Assembly: GCA_019241525.1 (NCBI GenBank)
Contig: JAFAWY010000087.1
Coordinates: forward strand, 1 to 61,477
Length of the DNA stretch: 61,477 bases
From: Pseudonocardiales bacterium
GTDB taxonomy: Bacteria > Actinomycetota > Actinomycetes > Mycobacteriales > Pseudonocardiaceae
Direction: 5' to 3'
The notes beneath the pieces were generated by a model. It searched no databases and was not told the origin of the DNA. It was given only the letters and a program-made list of their open reading frames with translations. The translations under genes were made by a program, and so were the position numbers. Shown in pieces: positions 12,468 through 21,873 of this stretch (positions are counted from its first letter, which is position 1; each line of letters begins with the position of its first letter).

Positions 12468-12980
12468 TCAGGCGAGTACCGGAACCGGCGGACGAGCCGC
12501 GTCGGCCAGGTCGGCGAGGGCCACCTCGCCCGCCGGTACCGCATCGTCGACCAGCCCTGACATGATCTCCGCAGTAGCGGGGGCGGAGTTGTCCTCCCCA
12601 CCATGGGCCTGCTGCACCCGGCGCTGCTTATGGACCGTGGCCGCGCAGCGAGCCAGGTCGGGTCCGATCGCGGTGGCCTCCAATTCGACGACCGATCGAC
12701 GCTCACCTTGTTCGGTGGTCCACTCGCGAGTGCGCAGCTTCCCTCTGACGATCACCGGATCACCCTTGACCAGGGAGGCAGCATTCTCGGCGAGCCTGCG
12801 CCAGCAGCTCGCCGACAGGTACAGGCTCTCCCCGTCTACCCATGATTCGGAGGCGCTGTCAAACCGACGCTCATTGCAAGCGACCCTGAAATTGAGCACG
12901 AGCGTCCCATCTGGACCGACCCGCCGCGGTCGCATGTCGGTGACCAGCGTTCCAACCACGGTTATCGGTGTCTCTTTCAT
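12468..12980 (-). CDS. ssb: Single-stranded DNA-binding protein (OB fold)
   Basis: A 170-residue SSB-family protein. ATG 12980 is preceded by a strong AGGAGGG site; the longer frame to 13043 lacks one. The OB fold runs over residues 1-115 with the usual G-T-L-V-T-D start, F-R-V-A-C-N-E-R-R, and L-Y-L-S-A-S-C-W-R-R-L-A-E-N-A-A. The C-terminus lacks the acidic D-D-D-I-P-F tip of replicative SSB, so this is the secondary paralogue, matching M. tuberculosis Rv2478c, which also sits beside the ABC-F gene. The replicative ssb would be elsewhere. Confidence 0.9.
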   Translation of the reverse strand: MKETPITVVGTLVTDMRPRRVGPDGTLVLNFRVACNERRFDSASESWVDGESLYLSASCWRRLAENAASLVKGDPVIVRGKLRTREWTTEQGERRSVVELEATAIGPDLARCAATVHKQRRVQQAHGGEDNSAPATAEIMSGLVDDAVPAGEVALADLADAARPPVPVLA

Positions 12981-13237
12981 CTCATTGACCCTCCTGCGCA
13001 CTTTCCCCGCCGCAGGCGGGGAGCCGATCCCGTCGATCGACAAGATCTAGGCTGCTCCGCCAAGATTGGCGCCGGTAGCCAGCCATGATCGACATGTGGA
13101 CGGCTAGTGCGCCTGTGCACAACTAGGTCGGCGTGGGCCGGGCGAACTGCTGGAATGTCAGGAGGCAGTGCTATTCACCGCGCCCGGTTGGGGCAGCAAC
13201 GATCGACTGTGGAGAACCTCACCGTAGGCTTGCCAAT

Positions 13238-13879
13238 ATGGAGCGAGCCTTCGGCTTGGAGATTCCGCGCACCCTGGAAGAGGTCTGCGATCCTCGCCGT
13301 CTAGCGCTGATTGTCTACGACATGCAGATCGGCGTGCTGCGCCAGATCAAGGACGCGGATGCGGTGGTCAAGCGTGTCGGGGAGGTACTCGACGCAGCTC
13401 GCTCCGCCGGCGTCCGGGTGGTGTTTCTCCGGCACCTGTCGATGCCCATGGAGCTGATGGGAGTCTTCCAACTGCGCATGGCCATGACTTGGCAACGCGT
13501 CGACTCGGTAACAGAGGTCAACCCGTGGTTCCTGCGCGGCTCGCCTGGTTTCGACATCACTCCGGAACTGGCGCCTCGCGCCACCGAGGCAGTCTTCGAC
13601 AAGATCACGATGTCTGCTTTCGAGGGCACGCCTGTCGACATCGTGTTACGCGACTGCGGCGTCAACGCTTTTGTCATCGTGGGTGTCGCTACTGAGGTGG
13701 GTATCGACCCGACGGTGCGCCACGGCGCGGATCTCGGCTACATCCCCGTCGTGGTGACCGACGCCTGCGGCGCTGGGAACGAGGATGCGGCCCGTCGATC
13801 GATCGACAACCTGCGATTCACCGGTGATGCCCTGTTCACCGATTCGACCACCTTCTGCCGCCTGCTTCGCGGTCACTGA
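13238..13879 (+). CDS. Isochorismatase-fold hydrolase lacking the catalytic Cys
   Basis: A 213-residue alpha/beta hydrolase of the isochorismatase/cysteine hydrolase superfamily. The Asp (L-I-V-Y-D-M-Q) and Lys (V-F-D-K-I-T-M-S-A-F) of the triad are present. At the nucleophile position, G-V-A-T-E-V-G-I-D-P-T-V-R has Gly where amidohydrolases have Cys, as in true isochorismatases such as PhzD and EntB. It is therefore unlikely to be a nicotinamidase. The substrate is unknown; no isochorismate-using genes are near. ATG 13238 starts the conserved sequence, though the ribosome site is weak. It is divergent from ssb. Confidence 0.85.
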   Translation: MERAFGLEIPRTLEEVCDPRRLALIVYDMQIGVLRQIKDADAVVKRVGEVLDAARSAGVRVVFLRHLSMPMELMGVFQLRMAMTWQRVDSVTEVNPWFLRGSPGFDITPELAPRATEAVFDKITMSAFEGTPVDIVLRDCGVNAFVIVGVATEVGIDPTVRHGADLGYIPVVVTDACGAGNEDAARRSIDNLRFTGDALFTDSTTFCRLLRGH

Positions 13880-13995
13880 CGCGATGCGGGTTCGATACCA
13901 AGGTTGATCGACCAGCTTGTACCCAGCTAAGTGCGCTGGGTGCGATATGTCGGCCCGTGCTCGCTAGTCTGCTCAGGAGTGCCTACTGGCGTCAC

Positions 13996-14069
13996 GCCCC
14001 CGTAGCTCAGCCGGATAGAGCAAGCGACTTCTAATCGCTAGGCCGCAGGTTCGAATCCTGCCGGGGGCG
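13996..14069 (+). tRNA. tRNA-Arg (anticodon TCT)
   Basis: A complete cloverleaf. The acceptor stem GCCCCCG (13996-14002) pairs with CGGGGGC (14062-14068), discriminator G at 14069. The D-arm is GCTC...GAGC, the anticodon loop CTTCTAA closed by AGCGA/TCGCT, and the T-arm GCAGG-TTCGAAT-CCTGC. CCA is not encoded. It reads AGA codons, rare in this high-GC genome. Confidence 0.97.
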
Positions 14070-14586
14070 CTGCACCGGAGCTCGCGGAGTTGCAACGAGG
14101 ACGACACGAGATCAACCCCACGGTTTGATTCGGCCCGAGCCTGTCCGCCGCGACCGCAGCAGCAGCTCCCGTCGTCCGTCGAGACATGCAGATCTCCTGC
14201 GTCATGGAAATCCGTTCGTGACCCAGAAGTCGGCGATCTCCCGCGCCGAGCAGCAGTAACCGGCGGTGTGGGGTGAACAGTCCAGCTGACCCCGGTGGTG
14301 TGCTGAGCGGTTTGACGGTACCGTTCGGGTGACCGGCTACTTTTCGTGCGCGCGGCACCATAGCTCGCGCCGTTGCTGGTTTGACCATGACACGGCTGTC
14401 GTTGATGCCGGGATGGGAACACCGACATGACGTCGGTTCGGACCGTCAACGCACGTCAGCTCGGTGCGCTTGAGCTCGGCTGTCCGCGATGGTCCGGCAC
14501 GCTTGAGTCTGCGATCGACTAATTCTGCCGCGGCTGCTGTCCACGGCGGTGGGCAGTCGCAGTGAATCGAGGTCGAGGAGATCACG
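14070..14586. other. Gene-free interval between tRNA-Arg and the sigma factor
   Basis: 517 bp. Open frames on the minus strand here run through the tRNA antisense and show no conserved sequence. It presumably holds the sigma factor promoter, but I see no convincing consensus. No repeat or integration remnant is recognised. Confidence 0.5.
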
Positions 14587-15618
14587 GTGGACGGCGACGA
14601 TGCGCAGGAACCCCGTGGTCAGGATTCGGAGGATCTTCTCTGGCATGCGGAGGAGTCCCCGTCGCTGCGCCAAGCCCGCAGGGACGCCGAAACCAGCGTC
14701 TCGGCTGATTCGGTAGGCGTATATCTCAAGCAGATCGGCAAGGTCGCGCTGCTCAACGCGGAGGAGGAGGTGCAGCTGGCCAAGTGCATCGAGGCCGGGC
14801 TTTATGCCGCCGAGCGGGTACGCCGCGCCGCGGAGTTTGCCGAGGAGCTCTGCCCGCAGCTGCGCCGGGATCTGGCCTGGATCGCCCGTGACGGCGAGCG
14901 CGCCAAAAAGCGTCTACTGGAGGCCAACCTTCGCCTCGTTGTCTCACTGGCCAAGCGCTACACCGGGCGCGGCATGGCGTTTCTGGACCTGATCCAGGAA
15001 GGAAACGTGGGTCTAATCCGCGCGGTGGAGAAGTTCGACTACACCAAGGGTTACAAGTTCTCGACCTACGCCACCTGGTGGATCCGGCAGGCCATCACCC
15101 GGGCGATGGCTGATCAGGCTCGCACCATCCGGATCCCGGCACACCTGACCGAGATAATCAACCAGCTCGCGAGCGTTCAACGCGACCTGCGACAGAGCTG
15201 GGGCCGTGAGCCCACCCCCGAGGAACTGGCCAGGGAAATAGACCTCCCCCCACAGAAGGTGCTGGAGCTCCAGCAGTACGCTCGCGAACCCCTCTCGCTC
15301 GATCAGACCGTCGGCGAGCAGGGCGACTCTCGGCTCGGTGATTTCATCGAGGACTCCCAGGCCGTGGTCGCAATGGATGCTGTCTCGTTCGTCTTGCTGC
15401 GACAGGACCTGCAGTCCGTACTGGCCACGCTGTCTGAGCGGGAAGCCAGCATCGCCCGGCTGCGATTCGGGCTTATCGACGGTCGACCACGCACACTTGA
15501 TGAGATCGGCCAGGTTCATGGGGTCACCCGGGAACGCATCCGGCAGATTGAAACCAAGACGATGTCCAAGTTGCGTCATCCCTCCCGCTCCCGATTGCTG
15601 CGCGATTACTTGGATTGA
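14587..15618 (+). CDS. RNA polymerase sigma-70 factor, group 2 (SigB/HrdB-like)
   Basis: A 343-residue primary-like sigma factor. GTG 14587 has GAGGAG about 7 nt upstream. Region 1.2 starts near [11 protein letters not shown]; region 2 carries [26 protein letters not shown] and the -10 reading helix [12 protein letters not shown]; region 3 follows; region 4 has R-L-R-F-G-L-I-D-G and the -35 helix [11 protein letters not shown]. There is no long region 1.1, so it is a non-essential group 2 factor rather than the housekeeping one. It resembles mycobacterial SigB over its length but not in genomic context. Confidence 0.93.
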   Translation: MDGDDAQEPRGQDSEDLLWHAEESPSLRQARRDAETSVSADSVGVYLKQIGKVALLNAEEEVQLAKCIEAGLYAAERVRRAAEFAEELCPQLRRDLAWIARDGERAKKRLLEANLRLVVSLAKRYTGRGMAFLDLIQEGNVGLIRAVEKFDYTKGYKFSTYATWWIRQAITRAMADQARTIRIPAHLTEIINQLASVQRDLRQSWGREPTPEELAREIDLPPQKVLELQQYAREPLSLDQTVGEQGDSRLGDFIEDSQAVVAMDAVSFVLLRQDLQSVLATLSEREASIARLRFGLIDGRPRTLDEIGQVHGVTRERIRQIETKTMSKLRHPSRSRLLRDYLD

Positions 15619-16838
15619 CCAGTTAGGACGCTGGTCACAGAACCACCAGAGTCAATGAAGTTGTTGACGGCACGGCGTTCGTCAATGGTTTACCGTACGG
15701 CGTCGCCATGGTGCCTGATGTGGGTCGCCGCCCCGGCCGCGCTGAGATGCAGTGCCCCGGTGACTCGTTTGGCAGATCTGGGGTTTCCTTTGGAAAGCAT
15801 GCGAAGCAGATGTTCATCACTGGCTAGCCAGCCGCCCTAGGTGCCGCCTATGCTCACGATCGACTTAGTCTCGCTATCAATGATTGCCACCGAAGGGAAC
15901 CTCAGCGACCACATCGTTGCGTCGTTGCACCGAAAAGGAAAATGTGACGCAAGCCAGCATCTTCCTCTGTGTCGCCCACTGCGGGCCGCTCCCCGACCCG
16001 CTCGATGTCCGCCCACAAGGCATTGACATAGTCAAAGAGTAACTGGCGGGCGTCTAGCTGGCTCCCCGATCGACTCGCTCATTCGGGCAAGGCGCGCCCG
16101 ATCGAAAGAGCCGAACGCATCGGCGAGGTCAGACGCAGTGTCCTGGTCCGCCACGGCCATGCCCTCACTTCTTTCTCGTTCGACGGCCGTACCTGTCTGC
16201 ACGAGGTGAACAACCGTCTGACCCGATGAGCGCTCATCGCCCGGGAGTCGCTGCTGGCGCAGCCGCGTTCTCGCGACCTTGGCATGTCCATCTACGCACC
16301 TGATACCGGGTCTTATCCTGTCGCCATCGCCATGCCGATATCCTTCCAATTGTAATCGGGACGAGTGCCTCCGATAGGCTCACGGCGTAGCGGCTAAAAG
16401 GGTCCCGCGCTGCGGCAGTGATCGAAGGCGGTTTTAATTCTTGATCAATTTATCTGTGGGCCACGCATGGCGGTGCCGCGCTCAAAGCCCCGATACAGCC
16501 GGGGAGTACGGGGCTACAAGCCCGCCACCTTGACCATTTCGACCACTTTACGGGATTTCATCTCCATGTCTCACTACTCAGCCGAATAATCAACAGCCAG
16601 GGTGTGGAGCGCCGCGGGAAGCCGGGCTGCGGTGAGCGAAAACTACGCGGCTCGCTGGGTGCGAAAGCTGCTGGGCATAGATCGCTTCGGCCTGAGCACT
16701 ATAGGTGCGAGCGTGAGCGATGCCACGATACAGCGGCCGGTCTTTCCCGTCACCGGAGCACCCGACGGAAAGGCGCCGCAGGAATGTCAGGGCACGGCGG
16801 ATGCTCGATGGTGAAACAGGAGTGAGGCACGCGAATCG
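15619..16838. other. Gene-poor 1.2 kb region with decayed-looking frames
   Basis: No convincing complete gene. Two stretches look as if they once coded: on the plus strand about 15640-15825, reading D-G-T-A-F-V-N-G-L-P-Y-G-V-A-M-V-P to a TAG; and on the minus strand about 15905-16349, where A-D-A-F-G-S-F-D-R-A-R-L-A-R-M continues, after a shift of one frame near 16070, as L-L-F-D-Y-V-N-A-L-W-A-D-I-E-R-V. I recognise neither. A minus-strand 17-codon frame near 16515-16567 reads M-E-M-K-S-R-K-V-V-E-M-V-K and is followed by a GC-rich hairpin. Confidence 0.4.
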
Positions 16839-17081
16839 TCAGTACACCTTGAGGTAAGTGAAGCTGACACTGTTGCTCCTGTCGCCACCGTCCGCGACGG
16901 TCACATCCACCGTGCCGGCGCCTTCCGGGACACTCGCCTCGATACTGCCGGTGCCGCTGACCTTGAATGGCACCGACCGGTCTCCGAAGTAAAGGGTCTC
17001 CGCCGCGTCCAAGCCTTCACCTTTGATGAGTACCGGAGTGTCGGGCAGCGCCGAGTCCGGAGTGACACTGTCGATCTTCAT
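16839..17081 (-). CDS. Single-domain IPT/TIG protein
   Basis: An 80-residue protein consisting almost entirely of one immunoglobulin-like IPT/TIG domain: I-D-S-V-T-P-D-S-A, then V-L-I-K-G-E-G-L and L-Y-F-G-D-R-S-V-P-F-K-V, ending T-V-D-V-T-V-A-D-G-G. ATG 17081 has GGGAGGA about 6 nt upstream, so it is surely translated. There is no signal peptide or anchor, which is unusual because IPT domains normally sit in large surface proteins. Stand-alone cytosolic copies in actinobacteria have been seen near contractile-injection or phage-tail-like loci, but no such genes are visible here. Function is unknown. Confidence 0.8.
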   Translation of the reverse strand: MKIDSVTPDSALPDTPVLIKGEGLDAAETLYFGDRSVPFKVSGTGSIEASVPEGAGTVDVTVADGGDRSNSVSFTYLKVY

Positions 17082-17272
17082 GAGGTTCCTCCCGAAGTCG
17101 AATGCTGAAGAAGTACCTATGGAGTACCCACTGATGGACGTGTTCGCACGTGCATCCAGCTTCCCAGCAGATTGCGTGCAACAAGGTCAACAATGCCGGG
17201 AAACGCGCAGCGTGCACCGACGGGCTGTTAGTCTCTGCACTTCTTATCTGGTGCACCGAGGAGCGCGAGAGG

Positions 17273-18532
17273 ATGACGCGCTGGACGCTACCGCCCGGGG
17301 ACATCCCGTCGGCGTGGTTCAACGTTGCCCCCCATCTGCCAAGCCCGCTACAGCCGCCATTGCATCCAGCGACCCGGGACCCGCTAGGCCCGGACGACCT
17401 GGCACCACTGTTCCCGGCTGCAGTCATCGAGCAAGAGATGACCCAGGCACCCTGGATCGACGTGCCGGGCGAGGTGCTCGACGTGCTGCGGCTGTGGCGG
17501 CCCACCCCGTTGGTGCGTGCAACTGGCCTGGAGCAGGCACTGGGCACCCGGGCCAGGATCTACTTCAAGGACGAATCAGGCTCCCCGGCGGGCAGCCACA
17601 AACCCAACACTGCTGTGGCTCAGGCTTTTTACAACGCCAGGGAAGGAATCCGCAGGCTCACTACGGAGACCGGCGCTGGTCAGTGGGGAGCCGCCTTGGC
17701 GTTTGCCTGCGCCCAGTTCGACCTGAAGTGCATGGTCTACATGGTTCGAGCCAGCTTCGAGCAGAAGCCCTACCGGAGGATCCTCATGGAGACCTGGGGA
17801 GGCTCGGTAGTGCCCTCTCCGGTCGATCAGCCTGACCATCCCGGTTCGCTGGGCACCGCGATCTCTGACGCGGTGCGCGACGCCGCCGGCCGCGACGATA
17901 CGCACTACGCACTTGGTTCGGTGCTCAACCACGTGTTGCTCCACCAGACGCTGATCGGGCTCGAAGCCCGGCAACAGCTCTCGCTGGCCGGGGAGACGCT
18001 GCCCGACGTGGTGATCGCACCCTGTGGTGGCGGTTCCAATCTCGGTGGCCTCTCATTGCCGTTCGTGCCCGACGCGGGAGTTCGGCTGGTCGCCGTGGAG
18101 CCGCTGTCGTGCCCCACCCTGACCCAGGGCCGGTTCGACTACGACTTCGGAGACACCGCCGGCTACACGCCACTGCTGCCGATGTACACCTTGGGCCATG
18201 ACTTCGTGCCGCCAAGCATCCACGCCGGTGGGCTGCGCTACCACGGTGATAGCCCGCTGATCTCGGCACTGGTTCGCGACGGCCGGATGGAAGCGGTGGC
18301 CTACCCGCAGGGAAAGGTTTTCGAGGCAGCCGTGCAGTTCGCCCGCATCGAGGGCAGGGTGGCAGCCCCAGAAGCTGCGCACGCGATCCGCGCCGTCATC
18401 GATGAGGCGCTCGCCGCTGAGGAGACCGGCGACGAGAAGGTCATTCTGTTCAACTACTGCGGTCACGGGCTGCTCGACCTGTCGGCCTACGACGCATACC
18501 TTCAGGGCCAGTTACCAGACGAACGAGGCTGA
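17273..18532 (+). CDS. TrpB-like PLP-dependent enzyme (TrpB2 family)
   Basis: 419 residues of the tryptophan synthase beta-like fold II PLP enzymes. PLP Lys is in G-S-H-K-P-N; the phosphate loop is C-G-G-G-S-N-L-G-G. The N-terminal extension (W-F-N-V-A-P-H-L-P) and the acidic stretch [14 protein letters not shown] are characteristic of TrpB2, which can condense indole and serine but works without a TrpA partner. No trpA lies nearby, fitting a salvage or alternative role. ATG 17273 with GAGAGG just upstream; the extension to 17150 is not conserved. Confidence 0.9.
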   Translation: MTRWTLPPGDIPSAWFNVAPHLPSPLQPPLHPATRDPLGPDDLAPLFPAAVIEQEMTQAPWIDVPGEVLDVLRLWRPTPLVRATGLEQALGTRARIYFKDESGSPAGSHKPNTAVAQAFYNAREGIRRLTTETGAGQWGAALAFACAQFDLKCMVYMVRASFEQKPYRRILMETWGGSVVPSPVDQPDHPGSLGTAISDAVRDAAGRDDTHYALGSVLNHVLLHQTLIGLEARQQLSLAGETLPDVVIAPCGGGSNLGGLSLPFVPDAGVRLVAVEPLSCPTLTQGRFDYDFGDTAGYTPLLPMYTLGHDFVPPSIHAGGLRYHGDSPLISALVRDGRMEAVAYPQGKVFEAAVQFARIEGRVAAPEAAHAIRAVIDEALAAEETGDEKVILFNYCGHGLLDLSAYDAYLQGQLPDERG

Positions 18533-18549
18533 TACAGCTCATGGCGTCG

Positions 18550-19212
18550 TCACACGACGATGCGCATCAGCCGGTGGCGACGGTCAAGCTCGCCACCTAA
18601 TGTCTCGGCACACCCCGCCGCCCACCGCCGGGCAGACCATGCGGCGGCCAGCGCGTCGAGTGCATCATCGAGGGCAACCCGTGCGGGCGCCGTGGCAAGC
18701 GCCGCATCAATGTCGACCATTCACGATAGCGCGGTGATCCGCTGCCAGGCACCCGGCGCGCTTTTCTTGCCGACGAAAGCAACACTGGGCGCCATCGCCC
18801 GGAAGGAAAGCTCCGGGTGCACCTCGATGACGTGCGACGGAAGCGACAGTGCGTCCCACTGCCGGATCTTCGGCACGATGCCCCAGGTATAGATGGTCAT
18901 GCCCGCTTCGCCGCGCCGCCGCAGTGCCGCGCAAGCCTCCCGGTGGCTGGCTGCGTCGAGCACCGCACGGATTGGAGCGTGGAAGATCGAGGCTGCGGCA
19001 CGCCCCAGACGGCGCCGAGCCTCCAGATCGCAGCGTCGCGGCCCTTGTTCAGGCAAGCCGATCGGAACGTCCACTCCGACCGCGGCACAGCCGGCCACCA
19101 CCTCAAGCACCGCCGCGGCGTGCTGAGCTACCGCCCACGAGACCGCATCCCCGCGCAGCACGGCGATCACCCATCGGTCGCCCGCACCATCCACCCCAGC
19201 AATCATCGGCAT
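18550..19212 (-). pseudogene. DUF429 family gene interrupted by an in-frame TGA
   Basis: A predicted nuclease-like DUF429 protein. The first part (from ATG 19212, with AAGGGA upstream) contains I-A-G-V-D-G-A, V-G-V-D-V-P-I-G-L-P and H-P-E-L-S-F-R-A and stops at TGA 18721-18723. The same frame then continues without shift for 56 codons, including D-D-A-L-D-A-L-A-A-A-W-S-A-R-R-W-A and the typical end R-L-M-R-I-V-V, before TGA at 18550-18552. The family normally ends this way, so the C-terminal third is cut off by one nonsense codon. It could be a true mutation or a sequencing error. Confidence 0.8.
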
Positions 19213-19322
19213 CCGATCATCCCTTGATCTCAAATGATCTGCAGGTACATGCACCGGCGCCAGTTCAGCCTGGTGCGTCCACCCGGTGCGCGGCTAGTTC
19301 GGCCGCGGTTGGATAGGCGCGT

Positions 19323-19823
19323 ATGAGGCTTGTGCTCATGGCCGATACCCACGTTCCCCGTCGCGCGCGCGATCTACCCGGAAAGCTGTGGCGGGCCGTC
19401 GAGGCGGCAGAGGTCGTCGTGCACGCCGGTGACTGGGTGTGCGTTGAGCTGCTGGATGCCCTACTGGCTCGGTCACACCAGCTCATCGGGGTCGTGGGCA
19501 ACAATGACGGGCCGCCGTTGCGCGCCCGTTTGCCGGAGGTTGCGGTCGCCGAGCTAGACGGCGTCCGGCTGGCAGTCGTGCATGACACCGGTGCAGCGCG
19601 CGGGCGCGAGGAGCGCTGCGCCGCCCAGTTTCCCGACGCCGACGTGCTGGTCTTTGGACACAGCCATATCCCCTGGGACACGGTGGCGCCCACCGGGTTG
19701 CGGCTGTTGAACCCCGGATCACCAACCGACCGGCGGCGCCAACCGACCTGCAGCTGGATGACCGCGGAGATCAACGGTGGCCAGCTCGAGCAGGTGCAGC
19801 TGCACCGACCTCCCGTGACCTGA
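19323..19823 (+). CDS. YfcE-type metallophosphoesterase
   Basis: A 166-residue calcineurin-like phosphodiesterase. Metal-binding motifs appear in order: A-D-T-H near residue 8, H-A-G-D-W, V-V-G-N-N-D-G, V-V-H-D-T-G and F-G-H-S-H-I-P, then L-N-P-G-S-P at the end. These match the two-metal active site of the YfcE/MJ0936 group. The physiological substrate is not predictable. It is convergent with the DUF1015 gene, with only 11 bp between stops, and divergent from the broken DUF429 gene. Confidence 0.92.
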   Translation: MRLVLMADTHVPRRARDLPGKLWRAVEAAEVVVHAGDWVCVELLDALLARSHQLIGVVGNNDGPPLRARLPEVAVAELDGVRLAVVHDTGAARGREERCAAQFPDADVLVFGHSHIPWDTVAPTGLRLLNPGSPTDRRRQPTCSWMTAEINGGQLEQVQLHRPPVT

Positions 19824-19834
19824 AGCGCCGCCAG

Positions 19835-21013
19835 TTAGCTGGTGAGATCGGCCAACAGCAAGCCACTGCGTGGCTTGGGCGTGAAGTAGGTGCTCTTGCG
19901 CGGCATACGGCGGCCCTGGGCGTGGACGGCAAGTACGTCCGCAAATGGCACCGCAGCTACCTGCAGCACGACGTCGACGTCCGGGCCCACCGGGCGCCCC
20001 GCGGGGAGGGCATGCACCGCGGGACCCTCTGGGTCGATACCTAATGCGTCGGCGATGAGTAACCGCTCCACCAGCGCGTGATCGATCCTGGGCAGAGGTT
20101 CGCCAGGAACAGGATCGGGCAAGGTGACGAGCAGGTCGCCAGTGCCGGCCCGCGCCACTACCGTGCCCGGCTGCGCCGGTGGGCCGAGATCGTCGACTTC
20201 CTGCACCGCGAGCCCGACCCGACGCCACGCGGTAGCCAGCTCATCCTGGTGTAGACCGGTGCCGACCAGCGCTCGGTGGATCGAGCCGATGTGCAGGGCC
20301 GGTCCGGCGGTCACCAGGGCGAGCAGGGACTGACCACTGGTCGCCGCGGCGGCCAGCCGGTGATTGCCGTCAGCGACCAGCAAGGGGCTGCCCGCTACCG
20401 CCGTGTGTACCGCGTCCTGCTCGGTACCGGGTCCGAGCAACCACAACTGATGGGTGCGCCCTCCGGAGTCGGTGGTCGACACCGCTGCTGGTCCCAGTGC
20501 GTCGATACTGCGCAGCACGGCTGCGGTTAACCGTTCACCGGCGCTGACCGGGACCAGCATCGCCGCGCTGGTCGCGCAGCCGAGTCCGGCGAGGACTGCG
20601 GCACGGTCGGCGACTACCTGCGGGTAGATCTCCTCGCTGTGCCGGACGAAGGGGACCCCGCGGGATTCCACGGCTGCCGAATCGACCAGACACAGCACCC
20701 CGACTGCCGTCCCGTCCAGGCCATCCACCCGGTATGGCGCCATCACATCCACCACCGGGCGGTAGGCGCTGGCACGCAACCGGTCCAAAGCTCGGCGCGC
20801 CGCGGGCAGCGCATCGACCAACGACATTCCCTCAACCAGTGCCGCAGGCGTGCGATGTGGGTGCTGTACAGCGAGCAAGGTGTCACCGCCACACCCCGAT
20901 TGGGCCAGCGCCGCAATCACCTCCGCGGTATCGGCGAACTCATCGACGTCTGGTCCGGGCACCTGGTCCCTGATCACCCAGCCACGCCTGATCGGGTGTA
21001 CCCACGGTGTCAT
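19835..21013 (-). CDS. DUF1015 family protein
   Basis: 392 residues. ATG 21013 has AGGAG 6 nt upstream; the longer frame to 21181 is residue of a decayed neighbour. Hallmarks are V-M-A-P-Y-R-V-D, the H-S-E-E-I-Y-P segment, and V-A-D-G-N-H-R-L, a conserved loop shared by all DUF1015 proteins, with a C-terminal R-K-S-T-Y-F-T-P-K-P-R-S-G. The family is found next to serA and lipid genes in many bacteria. No biochemical function is established to my knowledge. Confidence 0.88.
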   Translation of the reverse strand: MTPWVHPIRRGWVIRDQVPGPDVDEFADTAEVIAALAQSGCGGDTLLAVQHPHRTPAALVEGMSLVDALPAARRALDRLRASAYRPVVDVMAPYRVDGLDGTAVGVLCLVDSAAVESRGVPFVRHSEEIYPQVVADRAAVLAGLGCATSAAMLVPVSAGERLTAAVLRSIDALGPAAVSTTDSGGRTHQLWLLGPGTEQDAVHTAVAGSPLLVADGNHRLAAAATSGQSLLALVTAGPALHIGSIHRALVGTGLHQDELATAWRRVGLAVQEVDDLGPPAQPGTVVARAGTGDLLVTLPDPVPGEPLPRIDHALVERLLIADALGIDPEGPAVHALPAGRPVGPDVDVVLQVAAVPFADVLAVHAQGRRMPRKSTYFTPKPRSGLLLADLTS

Positions 21014-21049
21014 TGCCGGCTCCTGCTCGCTGTGCTGTCGCTGGCTCTG

Positions 21050-21230
21050 GCCAGCGCCCATCGGCTCCACATCGAGAGCGTTGACCGCCCCGGTTGCAGA
21101 TTTCGAGCAGCACCGCAACGTGAACTGCCTCCATGATCTTCCCATCGTCCAGGCCAGCACGGCGAAGCGCCAGGACGTCACCTACGGCAACCTCCTCAGG
21201 TCCTTGGGACAGGCGGCGCAGGAATGGCAC
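21050..21230 (-). pseudogene. Fragment of an AhpD/CMD-like peroxidase-related gene
   Basis: The minus strand reads V-P-F-L-R-R-L-S-Q-G-P-E-E-V, then L-R-R-A-G-L-D-D-G-K-I-M-E-A-V-H-V-A and I-C-N-R, closely like the C-terminal half of uncharacterised peroxidase-related (carboxymuconolactone decarboxylase fold) proteins. After C-N-R the family continuation (V-N-A-L-D-V-E-P) is in another frame, so a frameshift is needed. The N-terminal half with the C-x-x-C site is missing. It lies immediately upstream of the DUF1015 start. Confidence 0.5.
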
Positions 21231-21341
21231 TCTCGCGGCCACCCTTGGCCCAGCGCAACCCGGCGCGCGGCCGTGCACCACCATCGAGCAAGCGCGTTTC
21301 CCACCCATCCACGCTGGGTAGCCCCGTCGCGACCGCTTGTC

Positions 21342-21400
21342 CGACATGGGGACATATCGCGTGCTAGACGAGCTGCGCTGGCCGATATGTCTCCATACCG
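21342..21400. repeat. 60-bp dispersed palindromic element, copy A
   Basis: Arms are about 17-20 nt with about 20 nt between: the left arm contains GACATGGGGACATATCG, the right arm (reverse complement) GTATGGAGACATATCGG. It is located 35 bp before the DUF2795 start. Two more copies occur at 25740-25798 and 52365-52425. Confidence 0.8.
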
Positions 21401-21434
21401 CGGGAAACAACGATGAAGGAAGGGGACTTCGCGA

Positions 21435-21647
21435 ATGGGGTTTCAAGTTACTGAGGTGCAGAAGGTGCTCAAGGGCTTCGACTATCCAGGGGCACCGGAG
21501 GATCTGGCCCGTCACGCCGAAGAACATGGCGCGAGCAAGGACCTGGTTGATGCGTTGCGGAACTTGCCCAAAGACTCTTTCGACGGCCCCAACGCGGTGA
21601 TGCACAGCCTGAGCGAGGTCAACGCTCTGGGCGGATCCACAAGGTAG
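21435..21647 (+). CDS. DUF2795 small protein
   Basis: 70 residues consisting of one DUF2795 helical domain: V-L-K-G-F-D-Y-P-G, L-A-R-H-A-E-E-H-G-A, V-D-A-L-R-N-L-P. A strong ribosome site (AAGGAAGGGG) precedes ATG 21435. In many actinobacteria this domain is fused behind an N-terminal H-A-E-E-W-x-D-P-E-P segment; here that segment is encoded separately at 24707. The function is unknown. The encapsulin gene follows in the same direction after 226 bp. Confidence 0.85.
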   Translation: MGFQVTEVQKVLKGFDYPGAPEDLARHAEEHGASKDLVDALRNLPKDSFDGPNAVMHSLSEVNALGGSTR

Positions 21648-21873
21648 ACGGGCTAGCTGAACGACGAGCCCTCGCCTACCGCAGCAGAAAACAAAGGCTC
21701 AGCGCATGGTATGACCCGGGGGCACCAATTCAGCAAGTTCACGAGTAACCATGCCGGTGCCCGGGCAAAGACCCTACGCAAGCATCTCAAGGCATACGTC
21801 AGCTCAGTTCGGGCAGAGATTCCGCGGGCATATCCTGCGTGCTGGGTACCGGCAGCGTGAAGGAGCATAGACG

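Noticed and set aside
13973-14449. Minus-strand frame of 158 residues over the tRNA ending in L-L-Y-P-A-E-L-R-G-R-D-A-S
   Set aside because: This is the well-known artefact of translating a tRNA gene in antisense; no ribosome site or conserved sequence outside the tRNA.
16515-16567. Minus-strand 17-residue frame M-E-M-K-S-R-K-V-V-E-M-V-K resembling a HicA toxin N-terminus
   Set aside because: Only the first dozen residues look similar; no HicA core follows and no HicB is present.
17273-18532. TrpB-like gene as canonical tryptophan synthase beta chain
   Set aside because: N-terminal extension and motif spacing fit TrpB2; no trpA or other trp genes nearby.
21343-21400. Palindromic element considered as a simple rho-independent terminator
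   Set aside because: No T-tract, located before a start codon, and the sequence is repeated elsewhere, so a dispersed element fits better.
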